From an uncultured Gammaproteobacteria bacterium (lineage in GTDB: Bacteria > Pseudomonadota > Gammaproteobacteria > Magnimaribacterales > Magnimaribacteraceae), in assembly GCA_913042085.1 (NCBI GenBank), contig CAJWKH010000002.1, positions 1-57,590 of the forward strand: DNA of 57,590 bases. Reading direction: 5' to 3'. A program made the translations under genes and the position numbers. Under the pieces are notes generated by a model, which saw only the letters and a program-made list of their open reading frames with translations, did no database searches and was not told the DNA's origin. Positions 10,316 through 21,617 of the stretch are shown piece after piece. Position 1 is the stretch's first letter. Every line of letters begins with the position of its first letter.

Positions 10316-11172
10316 AAGTTTGTACCTAACAAAGAACCAATAAATAATGAAAAACCTACCCAATTATTACTTTTAAAAGCTAAAAAACATTTATGTCTAT
10401 CGTAGTTTCTGACTAGTCCATATTGATAAATGATTAAAGCCAGCCAAGCTAAGCTGGATAAATAGAATAAAGGGTGCATATTTAATTCATACCCAAGCAA
10501 AGACCAAATGCCTAGTGAAATAAGATGAAAAGATATAAAAAAATGTACTACTTTATTTCCAAAAGTTAGAGCTGAAGAACGTAAACCAACTTTAATGTCA
10601 TCCTCTTTATCGCTCATTGCATAAGCAGTGTCGTATGCAAGTATCCAGAAGAAACAGGAAGCAAATAATACCAATGAAACGGTATTTATTTTGTTTAGCT
10701 CAACTGCAGAAACCATGATGATTCCCCAAGAGAATGCCAGCCCTAAGAAAAATTGAGGTATAGCAAAGAAGCGTTTAGTTAAGGGGTAGAAAATTGCTAA
10801 TCCCAGCCCAAGCAGAGCCACTTTAACGGCTAACCAATTCATCCAGACCAAAAGGCTGCAAGAAAATAATAATAGTAAAAAGAACAATGTTAATGCTTCT
10901 GGGGGCTTTATAACTCCAGTAACTAAAGGTCTTTCTTTTGTTCTATCCACACTGCCATCAAATTCCATATCAAAATAATCATTTATAACGCACCCAGCAG
11001 AACGCATTAAGAATGTTCCTAAAACGAAGAGTGACATTAAGAATAAATCAGGGCTACCTTTAGTTAGAACAATAAAAGCTGAGAGAGTAGGCCAAAGCAG
11101 TAACAATGTACCAACTGGCTTGTCTGCTCGTATTAATTTATAGAATCCTAAGATTTTTTCTTTATATTCCAT
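10312..11172 (-). CDS. ubiA: 4-hydroxybenzoate polyprenyltransferase
   Basis: RADKPVGTLLLLWPTLSA...GCVINDYFDMEFDGSVDRTKERPLVTG; UbiA NDxxDxxxD motif, multi-TM. Confidence 0.94.
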   Translation of the reverse strand: MEYKEKILGFYKLIRADKPVGTLLLLWPTLSAFIVLTKGSPDLFLMSLFVLGTFLMRSAGCVINDYFDMEFDGSVDRTKERPLVTGVIKPPEALTLFFLLLLFSCSLLVWMNWLAVKVALLGLGLAIFYPLTKRFFAIPQFFLGLAFSWGIIMVSAVELNKINTVSLVLFASCFFWILAYDTAYAMSDKEDDIKVGLRSSALTFGNKVVHFFISFHLISLGIWSLLGYELNMHPLFYLSSLAWLALIIYQYGLVRNYDRHKCFLAFKSNNWVGFSLFIGSLLGTNL

Positions 11173-11270
11173 TCACCATTACATAGTTTTAAAAAGGTCA
11201 TTACTTTAGTCTAGGTAAGCACTAAAGTTGGGTTAGAATAACGTTTTTTTAATCGCTTAAGGAGTAGAAA

Positions 11271-11435
11271 TTGAAAAAATGGGAATGTATTGTCTGTGGA
11301 TTGGTCTATGATGAAGAAGAAGGCTGGCCTGATGACGGTATAGAGCCTGGGACTAAATGGGAAGACGTACCTGAAGACTGGGTGTGTCCTGACTGCGGTG
11401 TAGGCAAGGAAGACTTTGAAATGGTAGAAATATGA
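11271..11435 (+). CDS. Rubredoxin
   Basis: TTG start; hand translation [54 protein letters not shown]; two CxxC knuckles. Missing from ORF track (short, TTG start). Confidence 0.95.
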   Translation: MKKWECIVCGLVYDEEEGWPDDGIEPGTKWEDVPEDWVCPDCGVGKEDFEMVEI

Positions 11436-12694
11436 ACACTTTATCTGCTCCAGAAAACTTAACTAGAAATGTTTTGATAGGCATGGGACTTGGGGTCTTA
11501 GTTGCTTCGATTTTCTATTATTCTCCAAATCTTTTTCCTCAAACACTATCTCTAGGAGTTGAAAAGTATGTATTTAACTTAGGGGGCCAAATCTTCAAGA
11601 ACCTCTTAATGTTGGTTGTTGTTCCGCTTGTCTTCTTTTCTTTAGTTTCTGGAATTTCCTCTTTGTCTAACATGGTTAAATTGGGGTCGATTGCCACGAA
11701 AACCATTGGACTTTATTTATTAACGACGGCGATTGCAGTCAGCTTAGCTTTATTCTTTGGGTGGGCTCTAGATCTTTCTGGTAGCTCAGGTGAAGTAGTG
11801 CCTTATACGCCACCTCCAGGTGATTCAAGTCTCTATGGAACCGTTCTAAGAATATTCCCTAACAATATGTTCGGAGCTTTTATAGAAAATAACATGCTAG
11901 GAATAGTTTTTATAAGCATCTTGTTTGGCATTGCCCTTAATCTTACGGACGATTTAACTGATGGACTCTCTAAGAGCTTTGAAAGATTTAATATAGTTTT
12001 TCTAAAAATTGTTCTGTTAATAATGAGTTTTGCCCCGATCGGTGTCTTTTGCCTAATGGGAAGCTACGTAATGGATAAAGGGGTAGATATATTTGGCGAT
12101 CTAGCGGAATACGTTCTTATATTAATATTTGTTCTGTTTTTTCATCTTATATTCACTTACTCACTAATACTTAAGTTTTTCGCTAATCTTAATCCGATAA
12201 CTTTCTTTAAGAAGATGAGGAATGTGGCTTTATTTGCTTTCTCAACTTCTTCTAGTGCAGCAACTATCCCTGTAACCCTAAAAACTGTAACTGATGATTT
12301 GGGGGTCAAAAAGGATGTCTCTTCTTTTGTTGTACCTGTAGGAGCGACAATCAATATGGATGGAACTGCTATCATGCAAGGTCTTGCAACTATGTTCATT
12401 GCAAGCACTGTTGGGGTAGATTTAACTCTAGTTCAGTATGGACAAATAGTTTTGTTAGCAATAGTTACATCAATAGGCACGGCTGCCGTTCCTTCTGCAG
12501 GAACAGTTACATTGGCCTTAATTCTTGGTTCCATAGGACTGCCTTTGGATGCAATCGGCCTGATTCTTGCTGTTGATAGGATCTTAGACATGATTCGTAC
12601 TGCCGTGAATGTATGTGGAGATGCTGCTGTTTCGTGCATTGTTGGAAAATCCGAGAATGAATTTGATCAAGAAGTTTTTGATTCTAAAAATTAG
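11432..12694 (+). CDS. Dicarboxylate/amino acid:cation symporter (DAACS family)
   Basis: [69 protein letters not shown] motifs; ATGA overlap with rubredoxin. Confidence 0.93.
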   Translation: MNTLSAPENLTRNVLIGMGLGVLVASIFYYSPNLFPQTLSLGVEKYVFNLGGQIFKNLLMLVVVPLVFFSLVSGISSLSNMVKLGSIATKTIGLYLLTTAIAVSLALFFGWALDLSGSSGEVVPYTPPPGDSSLYGTVLRIFPNNMFGAFIENNMLGIVFISILFGIALNLTDDLTDGLSKSFERFNIVFLKIVLLIMSFAPIGVFCLMGSYVMDKGVDIFGDLAEYVLILIFVLFFHLIFTYSLILKFFANLNPITFFKKMRNVALFAFSTSSSAATIPVTLKTVTDDLGVKKDVSSFVVPVGATINMDGTAIMQGLATMFIASTVGVDLTLVQYGQIVLLAIVTSIGTAAVPSAGTVTLALILGSIGLPLDAIGLILAVDRILDMIRTAVNVCGDAAVSCIVGKSENEFDQEVFDSKN

Positions 12695-12766
12695 TATTTT
12701 CATTAATTTATTATTCTTGTAGACTCACGCGCTATTAACAATTAATTCCAGTATTTTTAAGGAGAA

Positions 12767-14794
12767 ATGATGATTGAAAGTTATCTTGCTATACCACCAT
12801 TATTAGGAGTCTTAGGTCTATTAGTAGCCTTAGGAATATTCTTGGTTATGAACAGTTTCCCTGAAGGGGATGAAAAAGTTAAGAAAATAGGAGATCAAAT
12901 CCATTTAGGTGCAATGACTTTTATGAAAACGGAGTACACCTATTTAAGTTTATTTGCTTTGGTTGTCATTATTTTAGTTTATTTATCATTAGGTCAAGAC
13001 ACAGCATTGGCTGTATTGGCGGGAGCCTTATCATCATCTATAGCGGGTTGGATTGGTATGTACTCTGCAACCAAAGCTAATGTTAGGACTGCTACTGCTG
13101 CTTCTCAATCTGGAGCGGAGTCTGCTCTTTCTGTAGCTTTTTATGGCGGATCTATTATGGGTCTTTGCGTGGCTTCTCTGGGCTTAATTGGGCTTGGCTC
13201 CTTGTACTATATTCTTAGTGGTGATGCACACTCAATAGAAGGTTTTGCAATGGGTGCTTCCATTGTGGCTTTGTTTTCAAGAGTTGGAGGTGGCATTTAT
13301 ACCAAGAGTGCCGATGTTGGAGCTGATTTAGTTGGAAAAATCGAAGCAGGAATACCTGAAGATGATCCACGTAATCCTGGAGTGATAGCAGATAACGTTG
13401 GAGACAATGTAGGAGACATAGCTGGAATGGGCTCAGATATTTTTGAATCTTACTGTGGCTCTATGGTTGCTTGTATTGCTATAGCATCTACTTACGCAAT
13501 AACTTCTGATTTTGCGCAAGCAGACAAAGAAGGAATGATGTTTTTACCTTTGGCGCTAGCTTCAATAGGTTTAATAGCTTCTATTATAGGAATAGTAATC
13601 GTTAGATTGTTTTCAAAGTCCTCACCTGCAAATGCTATGAGATGGGGCACCATGGGAGCGCCACTAATTTTTATAATAGCAGCATACTACTTAACTAACT
13701 TTCTAGTTGAAAGTAATCCTTTACCTGGAAGCGATGGTTTAGATGTTTGGCTGGCTGTTGTTTGTGGTTCTGTAGGAGGTATAGCTATTGGTTTAATTAC
13801 TGAATACTACACTGGCTCAAGTCCAGTAATAAAGATCGCGGAAGCTGGACAAACTGGTCCTGCTACAGTGATGATCACAGGACTTTCAGTAGGTATGCAA
13901 TCTGTTGTGCTCCCTATAGCTTGTATTATTCTTATTATTTTTATCTCAACTCAGTTAACCGGTCTTTATGGTGTAGGTATTGCTGCAGTAGGTATGTTAT
14001 CTACAGTTGGTATTACGATGGCAATAGATGCTTATGGACCCGTTGCCGATAACGCAGGAGGAATCGCCGAAATGGCTGGCATGCCATCTGAAACTAGAGT
14101 AATTACAGATGAGTTAGATGAACAAGGCAATACTACCGCTGCTATTGGTAAAGGCTTTGCTATAGGAGCTGCAGCTTTAGCAGCATTAGCAATTATCTCC
14201 GCGTTTGTAGAAACAGTCTCTGCAAACAGAGCAGAACCGCTTGAGCTCATATTATCTAATCCAACTGTTCTCATAGGTATTTTTATTGGTGGTGCTATAC
14301 CCTTCTTAATAGCTTCAATAACGATGACTGCTGTTGGCGATGCTGCTTTCGAAATGATAAATGAAATTAGAAGACAGTTTAAAGAGATTCCAGGACTTCT
14401 GGAGGGCAATGCTGAGCCTGATACCGAAAAATGCGTTGATATAGCTACATCAGCAGCTTTAAAGAAAATGTTACTACCAGGAATTATTGCAGTATCTGCA
14501 CCTCCTTTAGTTGGATTAGGTATTGGCGCAGAGGCTTTAGGTGGACTCCTTGCTGGAGGTCTTTTAGTTTGTGTTTTGATGGCTCTCTTTATGGCTAATG
14601 CTGGAGGAGCATGGGATAACGCCAAGAAATATATTGAAAAAGGGAATTTAGGTGGAAAGGGAACCGACACTCATTCAGCAGCCGTTGTTGGCGACACTGT
14701 GGGAGATCCATTTAAAGATACTTCAGGACCTTCCATGAATATTCTTATTAATGTTATGGCAATTGTGAGCTTAGTAATTGCCCCATTACTTTAA
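12767..14794 (+). CDS. hppA: Membrane-bound ion-pumping pyrophosphatase, K+-dependent type motif
   Basis: [65 protein letters not shown] motif; C-terminal [22 protein letters not shown]. Confidence 0.96.
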   Translation: MMIESYLAIPPLLGVLGLLVALGIFLVMNSFPEGDEKVKKIGDQIHLGAMTFMKTEYTYLSLFALVVIILVYLSLGQDTALAVLAGALSSSIAGWIGMYSATKANVRTATAASQSGAESALSVAFYGGSIMGLCVASLGLIGLGSLYYILSGDAHSIEGFAMGASIVALFSRVGGGIYTKSADVGADLVGKIEAGIPEDDPRNPGVIADNVGDNVGDIAGMGSDIFESYCGSMVACIAIASTYAITSDFAQADKEGMMFLPLALASIGLIASIIGIVIVRLFSKSSPANAMRWGTMGAPLIFIIAAYYLTNFLVESNPLPGSDGLDVWLAVVCGSVGGIAIGLITEYYTGSSPVIKIAEAGQTGPATVMITGLSVGMQSVVLPIACIILIIFISTQLTGLYGVGIAAVGMLSTVGITMAIDAYGPVADNAGGIAEMAGMPSETRVITDELDEQGNTTAAIGKGFAIGAAALAALAIISAFVETVSANRAEPLELILSNPTVLIGIFIGGAIPFLIASITMTAVGDAAFEMINEIRRQFKEIPGLLEGNAEPDTEKCVDIATSAALKKMLLPGIIAVSAPPLVGLGIGAEALGGLLAGGLLVCVLMALFMANAGGAWDNAKKYIEKGNLGGKGTDTHSAAVVGDTVGDPFKDTSGPSMNILINVMAIVSLVIAPLL

Positions 14795-14798
14795 GAAT

Positions 14799-15239
14799 CT
14801 AGTTTAGGCCTTTTTCCATTTTACTATGAGGAATGCCTGTATCAGATTGATACGGGCCTTTCTCTTTATAACCTAAAGACAAGTAAAAGCTCAAAGCATT
14901 TTCTCTTGCATTAAGGACAACCCTTTTGGCTCCTTTAGAAGATGCAAATTCTTCAAGTTTCTCAACAATCTCTGACCCTATGCCTTTTCTCTTTAGGTTT
15001 TCATTAACCGCCATGTAACGAATCTGGGCTTCCTCGGGGCTATTGAAATGGACTCTTCCTGATGCAATAACTTTTTTTTCCTCATCTATACCCATTAAAT
15101 GGTAGCTTGAAGATTCTAAATCATCCTCAAGAGAATCCTGTGACATCCCTAAAGGTTTTCTTAAGACTTCCCAGCGAAAGAACAAATAATCCTTCCATTC
15201 TTTTTCAGATTTAGGTGGCCTTATAAAGTAATTAGACAT
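14799..15239 (-). CDS. GNAT family N-acetyltransferase
   Basis: RYMAVNENLKRKGIGSEIVEKLEEFASSKGAKRVVLNARENALSFYLSLGY. Confidence 0.88.
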   Translation of the reverse strand: MSNYFIRPPKSEKEWKDYLFFRWEVLRKPLGMSQDSLEDDLESSSYHLMGIDEEKKVIASGRVHFNSPEEAQIRYMAVNENLKRKGIGSEIVEKLEEFASSKGAKRVVLNARENALSFYLSLGYKEKGPYQSDTGIPHSKMEKGLN

Positions 15240-15269
15240 TTCTTTTAATTAAATTTTACAATTAACCCC

Positions 15270-15995
15270 GTGGGAAAGCAGGACAAAATTTTTGAAAAGG
15301 GTAATGTAAGTGGTTTGCCCTTTTCTTTCAATCAAGAAGTAACAGAAGTTTTTGAAGATATGATTGATCGGTCTGTGCCTGGATACAACACAACTCTTAG
15401 AATTATCCAGCAACAAGCCAAGAATCATTATATAGATGGGTCTAATGTTTATGATTTAGGTTGTTCTCTTGGTGCCTCTACTTCTTCTTTATTAAATGCC
15501 TTAAATGGAAGGCCTAGAGTAATCGCAATTGATAATTCAGACTCAATGGTAAGGTTTTGCACAGAAAGGTTTAGTAGATCTATTAAAGCGGAACAGGTTA
15601 AATTTTTAAAAGAAGACATATCTCAATCTGAAATTGTAAATGCTTCCGTAGTTGTAATAAATTTCGTACTACAGTTTTTAAGTATTAAGGAAAGAGTAGG
15701 GTTGATGCAAAAAATCTACCAAGGACTAGTTCCTGGAGGAGTCCTAATTTTATCTGAAAAGGTTCATTTTGATTCAAAAAAAAGAACAGCAGAAATATCT
15801 AACATTCATCATTTTTTTAAAGCTACAAACGGTTATTCCAAATTAGAAATTTCTTCGAAAAGAGATTCTTTAGAGGGGGTTTTGGTTACTGAGACAGAGT
15901 CTCAGCATATTTATAGGGCAAAAGAGTTAGGTTTTAAAGACCCAACTAAATTAATGTCAAACTTAAATTTTTTAACGTACAAGTTTCAAAAATAA
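15270..15995 (+). CDS. cmoA: Carboxy-S-adenosyl-L-methionine synthase
   Basis: GTG start; VYDLGCSLGASTSSLL...RSVPGYNTTLRIIQQ; followed by cmoB. Confidence 0.93.
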   Translation: MGKQDKIFEKGNVSGLPFSFNQEVTEVFEDMIDRSVPGYNTTLRIIQQQAKNHYIDGSNVYDLGCSLGASTSSLLNALNGRPRVIAIDNSDSMVRFCTERFSRSIKAEQVKFLKEDISQSEIVNASVVVINFVLQFLSIKERVGLMQKIYQGLVPGGVLILSEKVHFDSKKRTAEISNIHHFFKATNGYSKLEISSKRDSLEGVLVTETESQHIYRAKELGFKDPTKLMSNLNFLTYKFQK

Positions 15996-16936
15996 TGACT
16001 TTTATCTCACCAGAGTGCGAGGAACTTTTTATAGACTATATCGATTCAAATAATCCGTTTGGTCAAAAAAAAGATAAAAGAATAGGAAATTGGATAAGTC
16101 TTCTATCTAAGATCCCAAGTCTTGAGGATGCTAAGAGTGATTTGTTGTCAGGTGTAATTATAAAAGGAAAATGCAATGGCTCTGATGAGGAAGTAATAGA
16201 GAATCTTTTATCTGAGTTGTTACCTTGGAGAAAGGGTCCTTTTAAGGTAAATAATACTTTCATAGATAGTGAGTGGAGATCAAATCTGAAATGGGATAGA
16301 TTTCTTGAATTAGATCTAGACCTAAAAGATAAGACTATTCTAGATGTGGGCTCAGGCAATGGGTATTACGCATTTAGAATGTTAGGGCTAGAAGCTGAAG
16401 CTATATTATGTTTAGAACCTAATTTAACTCACTTTTCTCAATTCCTAGCAATTAATCATTTTATAAAGACCAATAAAATAAAGATGCTCCCTGAGAGACT
16501 TGAAGCGTTAGAAATGAAAGAAACTCATTTTGATGTAGTTTTTAGCATGGGTCTTTTATATCATCAAAGAGATCCATCTAAGCACCTCAATTCCTTAAGC
16601 AATAGAATGAAAGAAGGGGGGCAATTGGTTATAGAAACCATAGTGGCATCTAATGAATATGGAGATTATTTAGAGCCAAAAGGACCTTATGCATCAATGC
16701 CAAATGTTCATTTCGTTCATACAAATAAGGGGTTTATGGATTTGGCAGAAAAAGAAGGTCTAAAGGTTATTAGTAACTCAGCGGAGGTACAAACAACCCT
16801 AAATGAACAGAGACGAACTAAGTGGATGCCATTTAAATCCTATGAGTCTGCAGTTTTGGAAACCCATCAAGATATAACCGTTGAAAATTTTCCTGCCCCT
16901 AAGAGAAAGTTTTATGTGTTAGAAAAGTTTAGCTAA
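15995..16936 (+). CDS. cmoB: tRNA U34 carboxymethyltransferase
   Basis: LLPWRKGPFKVNNTFIDSEWRSNLKWDRF...LDVGSGNGYYAFRMLG...FSMGLLYHQRDPSKHLNSL. Confidence 0.94.
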   Translation: MTFISPECEELFIDYIDSNNPFGQKKDKRIGNWISLLSKIPSLEDAKSDLLSGVIIKGKCNGSDEEVIENLLSELLPWRKGPFKVNNTFIDSEWRSNLKWDRFLELDLDLKDKTILDVGSGNGYYAFRMLGLEAEAILCLEPNLTHFSQFLAINHFIKTNKIKMLPERLEALEMKETHFDVVFSMGLLYHQRDPSKHLNSLSNRMKEGGQLVIETIVASNEYGDYLEPKGPYASMPNVHFVHTNKGFMDLAEKEGLKVISNSAEVQTTLNEQRRTKWMPFKSYESAVLETHQDITVENFPAPKRKFYVLEKFS

Positions 16937-19017
16937 GACTCAGAATAATCAACTCTATTTCCAATCCATCTCAAAACTAAGGTTTTTGCATAATTGTCAT
17001 CATTCTTAGCTATAGCAATTGCATCTTCTTGTGCTTCTTCTAAAAGATCAGAGTCTCTAATTGGATTTGCTATCTTCAGATCCATTAAGCCAGATTGCCT
17101 AACACCATAAATATCTCCAGCTCCCCTTAACTCAAGGTCTTTTTCAGCAATTTCAAAACCATCGTTAGTTTCTTGCATAGTTTTTATTCTCTCTTCAGCT
17201 AAGGAACTTAGAGGTTCTTTATAAAGTAAAAGGCAGTGCGAATCAGAATTGGCTTTCCTTCCTACCCTTCCTCTGAGCTGATGTAATTGTGAAAGCCCTA
17301 ATCGTTCAGGATTTTCTATGATCATTAAAGTTGCTTCAGGTACATCAACTCCAACTTCTATCACTGTAGTACATACTAATAATTGTATTTTCCCCTCTCT
17401 GAACTTTTTAATAACTTGATCTTTAGATTTCTTTTTTAATTTTCCATGAACTAGCCCTACATTAATTTTGGTTAATTGCTCTGATATCTCTTTAAAAAGC
17501 TCTTCAGCTGATTGTGCTTCAAGTTCTTCAGATTCTTCAATTAAAGTGCAAACCCAGTAAACCCTTTGACCAGATAAGCACACTTCTTCAATTCTTTTAA
17601 TAACCTTTTGTCGAAGTGAGTTAGGTCTAGCTGATGTCTCTACAGGCCTCCTACCAGGAGGCATTTCATCAATGATGGAAGTTTCTAACGAGCCATATAC
17701 AGTCATCGCCAAGGTTCTAGGAATGGGTGTTGCAGTCATAATTAATTGATGAGGACTTTGGTTTTTTGTGCCACCTTTTTCAAGCATTGAAAATCTTTGA
17801 TGCACTCCAAATCTATGCTGCTCATCTATAACCGTTAAGCCCAAGCAATTAAAAATAACATCTTCTTGGAAGAGGGCATGAGTCCCTACCAAAATGTTTA
17901 TTTCTCCACTTTTTAATTTAGAAATAATTTCTTTTCTATCTGAAGCGTTTGTTGAGCCTGTTAATAATTCAACCCTCAAACCAAGAGAGGAAAACCATTC
18001 AGATAATGACAAATGGTGCTGCTCAGCTAATATTTCTGTTGGACACATAAAGGCTGTTTGCCAACCATTTTCATGTGCATGCAATGCACTTAAAGCTCCA
18101 ACTAATGTTTTTCCAGAACCCACATCCCCTTGAAGCAGTCTTCTCATTGGCAAGTTTCCAGTTAGATCTGATCTAATTTCATCCCATGTTCTTTTTTGTG
18201 CTCCAGTTAAGTTAAATTCTAAAGTCGAAGTAAACTTTTCTTCTGCATTAGAGATCTTATCCATGACAGGGCCTGACCTTCCTTCTAACTCATTTTTTAA
18301 TATCCCTGCACATAACATGTGAGCGACTAACTCTTCTTTAATTAAAGCTCTTTGAGCTGGATGTTTCCCTTCAATAAGAGTTTGAATGTCTATATCTGAA
18401 GGAGGATTATGAATAAATTTCAAGTTTTCCCATAAATCAGGAAAACCTGATTCAGCATTAAGTGAAGAGCTTTCTTTTAGTAAATCATGTTTATCACAAT
18501 AGATAATTGAGTCATGTATGACTTTCCTTATTCTGCCTTGTTGTAAACCAGAAGTTGTTGGGTATACAGGAGTGAGATTATTATCTATATCTAAATTTTC
18601 TGACTTATCAAATATTTGATATTGAGGGTGAATCATTTGTTTCCCATTTGGCCCTGGCGTAACTGGTCCATAACACCTAATCATTAGACCTTCCTTTAAA
18701 GCTTTGTGTTGGGCCATAGCAAAATTAAACATTCGCATAGTTAAACGACCCGTTCCATCGTAGATCTCTGTGAAAAGCATTCTTCTTCCCCTAAAAACAA
18801 CCGTGGACTTGACTATCTCTCCTTCTACTAAAACCGATTTATCATAAGAAGCATCTCCAATAGGAGTTAAGACTGTTCTGTCTTCATATCTAAAAGGCAA
18901 ATGAAACATTGCATCTTGAACTGATTGTATGCCCAAAGACTTTAAAGATTCTGAAATCTTGGGACCCACTCCCTTTAAGTTGGTTACTGAATGAAGATCT
19001 TTGCTGTCTTCAGTCAT
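16933..19017 (-). CDS. recG: ATP-dependent DNA helicase RecG
   Basis: LKGVGPKISESLKSLGI...MRRLLQGDVGSGKTLVGALSAL...VIDEQHRFGVHQR...TATPIPRTLAMT...LRGRVGR. Confidence 0.96.
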   Translation of the reverse strand: MTEDSKDLHSVTNLKGVGPKISESLKSLGIQSVQDAMFHLPFRYEDRTVLTPIGDASYDKSVLVEGEIVKSTVVFRGRRMLFTEIYDGTGRLTMRMFNFAMAQHKALKEGLMIRCYGPVTPGPNGKQMIHPQYQIFDKSENLDIDNNLTPVYPTTSGLQQGRIRKVIHDSIIYCDKHDLLKESSSLNAESGFPDLWENLKFIHNPPSDIDIQTLIEGKHPAQRALIKEELVAHMLCAGILKNELEGRSGPVMDKISNAEEKFTSTLEFNLTGAQKRTWDEIRSDLTGNLPMRRLLQGDVGSGKTLVGALSALHAHENGWQTAFMCPTEILAEQHHLSLSEWFSSLGLRVELLTGSTNASDRKEIISKLKSGEINILVGTHALFQEDVIFNCLGLTVIDEQHRFGVHQRFSMLEKGGTKNQSPHQLIMTATPIPRTLAMTVYGSLETSIIDEMPPGRRPVETSARPNSLRQKVIKRIEEVCLSGQRVYWVCTLIEESEELEAQSAEELFKEISEQLTKINVGLVHGKLKKKSKDQVIKKFREGKIQLLVCTTVIEVGVDVPEATLMIIENPERLGLSQLHQLRGRVGRKANSDSHCLLLYKEPLSSLAEERIKTMQETNDGFEIAEKDLELRGAGDIYGVRQSGLMDLKIANPIRDSDLLEEAQEDAIAIAKNDDNYAKTLVLRWIGNRVDYSES

Positions 19018-19023
19018 AATAGA

Positions 19024-19404
19024 TTAGTTGTTCTTTACTATTATTGCTTCTACTTCAATTAAAGAATCTAAAGGCAATCTGGCCACCTGCAGAGCTGCTC
19101 TAGCAGGGTAGGGCTCAGTAAAAAGCTCAGACATCACTTCATTGACTAAAGAGAATATAGATAGGTCTTGTAGAGAGACATTTAATTTAACTATGTCATT
19201 TATGGAACAATTAGCTTCTTCACATATAGCAGAAATATTAGTGAATACTTGTCTGATTTGGTTTTCTTCTCCTTCTACTAACTCCATAGTTCCAGGTTCT
19301 AAAGGTATTTGACCCGAAATATAAATCATATTTCCTGCCTCAATGGCTTGGGAATAAGGACCTATAGCACCAGGTGCTTTTTCTGTTTGAATCTTTTTTT
19401 TCAT
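19024..19404 (-). CDS. ridA: RidA family reactive intermediate/imine deaminase
   Basis: APGAIGPYSQAIEAGNMIYISGQIPLEPGT...PARAALQVARLPLDSLIEVEAI. Confidence 0.94.
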   Translation of the reverse strand: MKKKIQTEKAPGAIGPYSQAIEAGNMIYISGQIPLEPGTMELVEGEENQIRQVFTNISAICEEANCSINDIVKLNVSLQDLSIFSLVNEVMSELFTEPYPARAALQVARLPLDSLIEVEAIIVKNN

Positions 19405-19406
19405 AA

Positions 19407-21551
19407 TTAATGTAAAACCTTCGCTTGTCTTTCTTCTTGATCGTGGATCCTAGATACAGAAGCTATTGATTTTAAAGTTTTTATTTTCTTTATTATTTTT
19501 GAAAGATGTAATCTATCAGAAACCTCAAGATCAAGCACGAAATCATGTATACCAGAATTAAGGTCCGTTGTTTGTATTGAACTAATGTTTGTTCCTGTTT
19601 CAGTTATAGCTGAGGCTATGTTTGCCAAGAGCCCCGGTTCGTCATTTGCCATAATCTTGATTTGAGAAGTAAAAACTTTTCCAGAAGACTCCCCCCAATT
19701 AACAGGGAAACATTGTTGAGGATCTTTTCTAAAAGAGAGTATGTTTTTGCATCTTTCTTGGTGAACTACTAACCCTTTATCTGCGGTAAAGTGACCCATA
19801 ACTGAATCTCCAGGAATAGGCTTACAACAAGGAGCATAATTAACCACAAGCCCTTCAGAACCTGTAATTTCAAGAGGAATTACGGAATCCGATTCAATCT
19901 CACTATCTTTATTTACGAATCCTGCTATTTGTCGGGCAACAACATTCGCTACCCTTATACCTAATCCTATTTCTTTAAGGATCCTGTTCAAACTTCTTCC
20001 TCCAATAGTGTCTAATGCACCTCTTAATTTATCTTTATCAATATTTTTTAATTTAATATTTAAATTCTCAAGAGATTGTTCTAGTAATTTTTTTCCAAAT
20101 TTTCTTGCCTCTGAAGATTTTAGGCTTCCTAGGTAGCTTCTAATACTGTGTCTTGCTTTGGTTGTTGTTGCAAAATTTAGCCAAGCTGGAGAAGTTTGAG
20201 GAACAGTATCCCTAAGTATTTCTATAGTTTGACCACTTTCTAGAGGAACGCTCAAAGGAGCAAGCTTTTTGTTTATTCTGCAAGCCCTGCAATGATGACC
20301 TATATCAGTATGAACTGCATAAGCAAAATCTATTGCAGTAGATCCACCATGCATTTCAATAACTTCTCCTTGTGGTGTAAATACATAAATTTCGTCTGGG
20401 AAAATATCAGTCTTAACCGAGTTAATGAACTCTTCTGTGGTTTCATAGTTTTCTCGCATTTCTAATAAACCCGCAATCCAGCGTCTAGCTTTAATTTGAG
20501 GGCTTGAATCAGAATTATTTCCTGATTTGTAGAGCCAGTGAGAAGCTATACCATTTTCTGCCATATCATTCATTTCTTGTGTTTTTATCTGTATCTCTAT
20601 AGGAACTCCTTTTAGCGCAATTACTCCAGTGTGAATAGATTGATAACCGTTAGATTTAGGGATTGCTATATAGTCTTTAAATCTCCCTCTAACTGGCTTG
20701 TACATGTTATGAATATGTCCAAGTGTTCGATAGCAATTTTCAGGAGTATCTACGATAATTTTTATAGCATATACGTCCATAATTTCTTCAAAAGACCTTC
20801 TCCTTTCCTTCATTTTCCTATAGATGCTATAAATATGTTTTTCTCTTCCTTCAACTATAGAAGCTATGCCTTCGTTTAATAATTTATCACTCATTTCTTT
20901 CTGGATTTTATTCAAAAGCCTTTTTCGGCCGCCCCTATTTTTCTTTACAGCTGCTATTAGCCTTTCGTACCTAGTTGGGTAGATTGTTTTAAAGGCTAGA
21001 TCTTCTAGTTCTCGATATAAATTGTTCATGCCAATTCTGTGAGCAATGGGAGCATAAATTTCTAAAGTTTCTTTGGCTATTCTTAGTTGTTTTTCTCGAT
21101 CTAAATACATAAGTGTTCGCATGTTATGTAATCTATCAGCAAGCTTCACGACAATAACTCTAATATCTTTAGACATAGCTAGAACCATCTTTTGAAGGTT
21201 CTCAGCTTGAGACTCAGTTTTACTTGAGATCGTTAAAGTATTTAACTTGCTTACTCCATCAACTAGATCGGCAACTTCTTTGTTGAATTTTTTTTCGATA
21301 ACACTTTTAGCTATTCCTGAATCTTCCATGACATCGTGAAGCATTGCAGCTGTAAGGCTATTTTCATCCATTCTGAAGCTACCTAATATGCTCGCAACTG
21401 CTATGGGATGTGTCACGTACGGATCACCGCTAGACCTATATTGCCCAGAGTGAGCCTCGCAAGCAAAATCATAAGCTTTATTGACTTGTTTTACTTTCTT
21501 GGGATCCAAGTAATCCGAAAGTTTTTTTGAAAGTGCGCCTATAGATTCCAT
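19407..21551 (-). CDS. spoT: Bifunctional (p)ppGpp synthetase/hydrolase (SpoT/RSH)
   Basis: HD domain AAMLHDVMEDSGI; synthetase with RFKD and DYIAIPKSNGYQSIHT; TGS and ACT domains; gmk-rpoZ-spoT order. Confidence 0.95.
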   Translation of the reverse strand: MESIGALSKKLSDYLDPKKVKQVNKAYDFACEAHSGQYRSSGDPYVTHPIAVASILGSFRMDENSLTAAMLHDVMEDSGIAKSVIEKKFNKEVADLVDGVSKLNTLTISSKTESQAENLQKMVLAMSKDIRVIVVKLADRLHNMRTLMYLDREKQLRIAKETLEIYAPIAHRIGMNNLYRELEDLAFKTIYPTRYERLIAAVKKNRGGRKRLLNKIQKEMSDKLLNEGIASIVEGREKHIYSIYRKMKERRRSFEEIMDVYAIKIIVDTPENCYRTLGHIHNMYKPVRGRFKDYIAIPKSNGYQSIHTGVIALKGVPIEIQIKTQEMNDMAENGIASHWLYKSGNNSDSSPQIKARRWIAGLLEMRENYETTEEFINSVKTDIFPDEIYVFTPQGEVIEMHGGSTAIDFAYAVHTDIGHHCRACRINKKLAPLSVPLESGQTIEILRDTVPQTSPAWLNFATTTKARHSIRSYLGSLKSSEARKFGKKLLEQSLENLNIKLKNIDKDKLRGALDTIGGRSLNRILKEIGLGIRVANVVARQIAGFVNKDSEIESDSVIPLEITGSEGLVVNYAPCCKPIPGDSVMGHFTADKGLVVHQERCKNILSFRKDPQQCFPVNWGESSGKVFTSQIKIMANDEPGLLANIASAITETGTNISSIQTTDLNSGIHDFVLDLEVSDRLHLSKIIKKIKTLKSIASVSRIHDQEERQAKVLH

Positions 21552-21617
21552 AAAATTATTAAAACAAAGATTAAGTATCTCTATTTTTGAGCCCTAAGGC
21601 TAATGATATTGGAATAT

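Noticed and set aside
14032-14670. 212-aa minus-strand ORF inside hppA
   Set aside because: Fully antisense to a conserved pyrophosphatase; low-complexity Ala/Ser/Pro composition typical of shadow ORFs.
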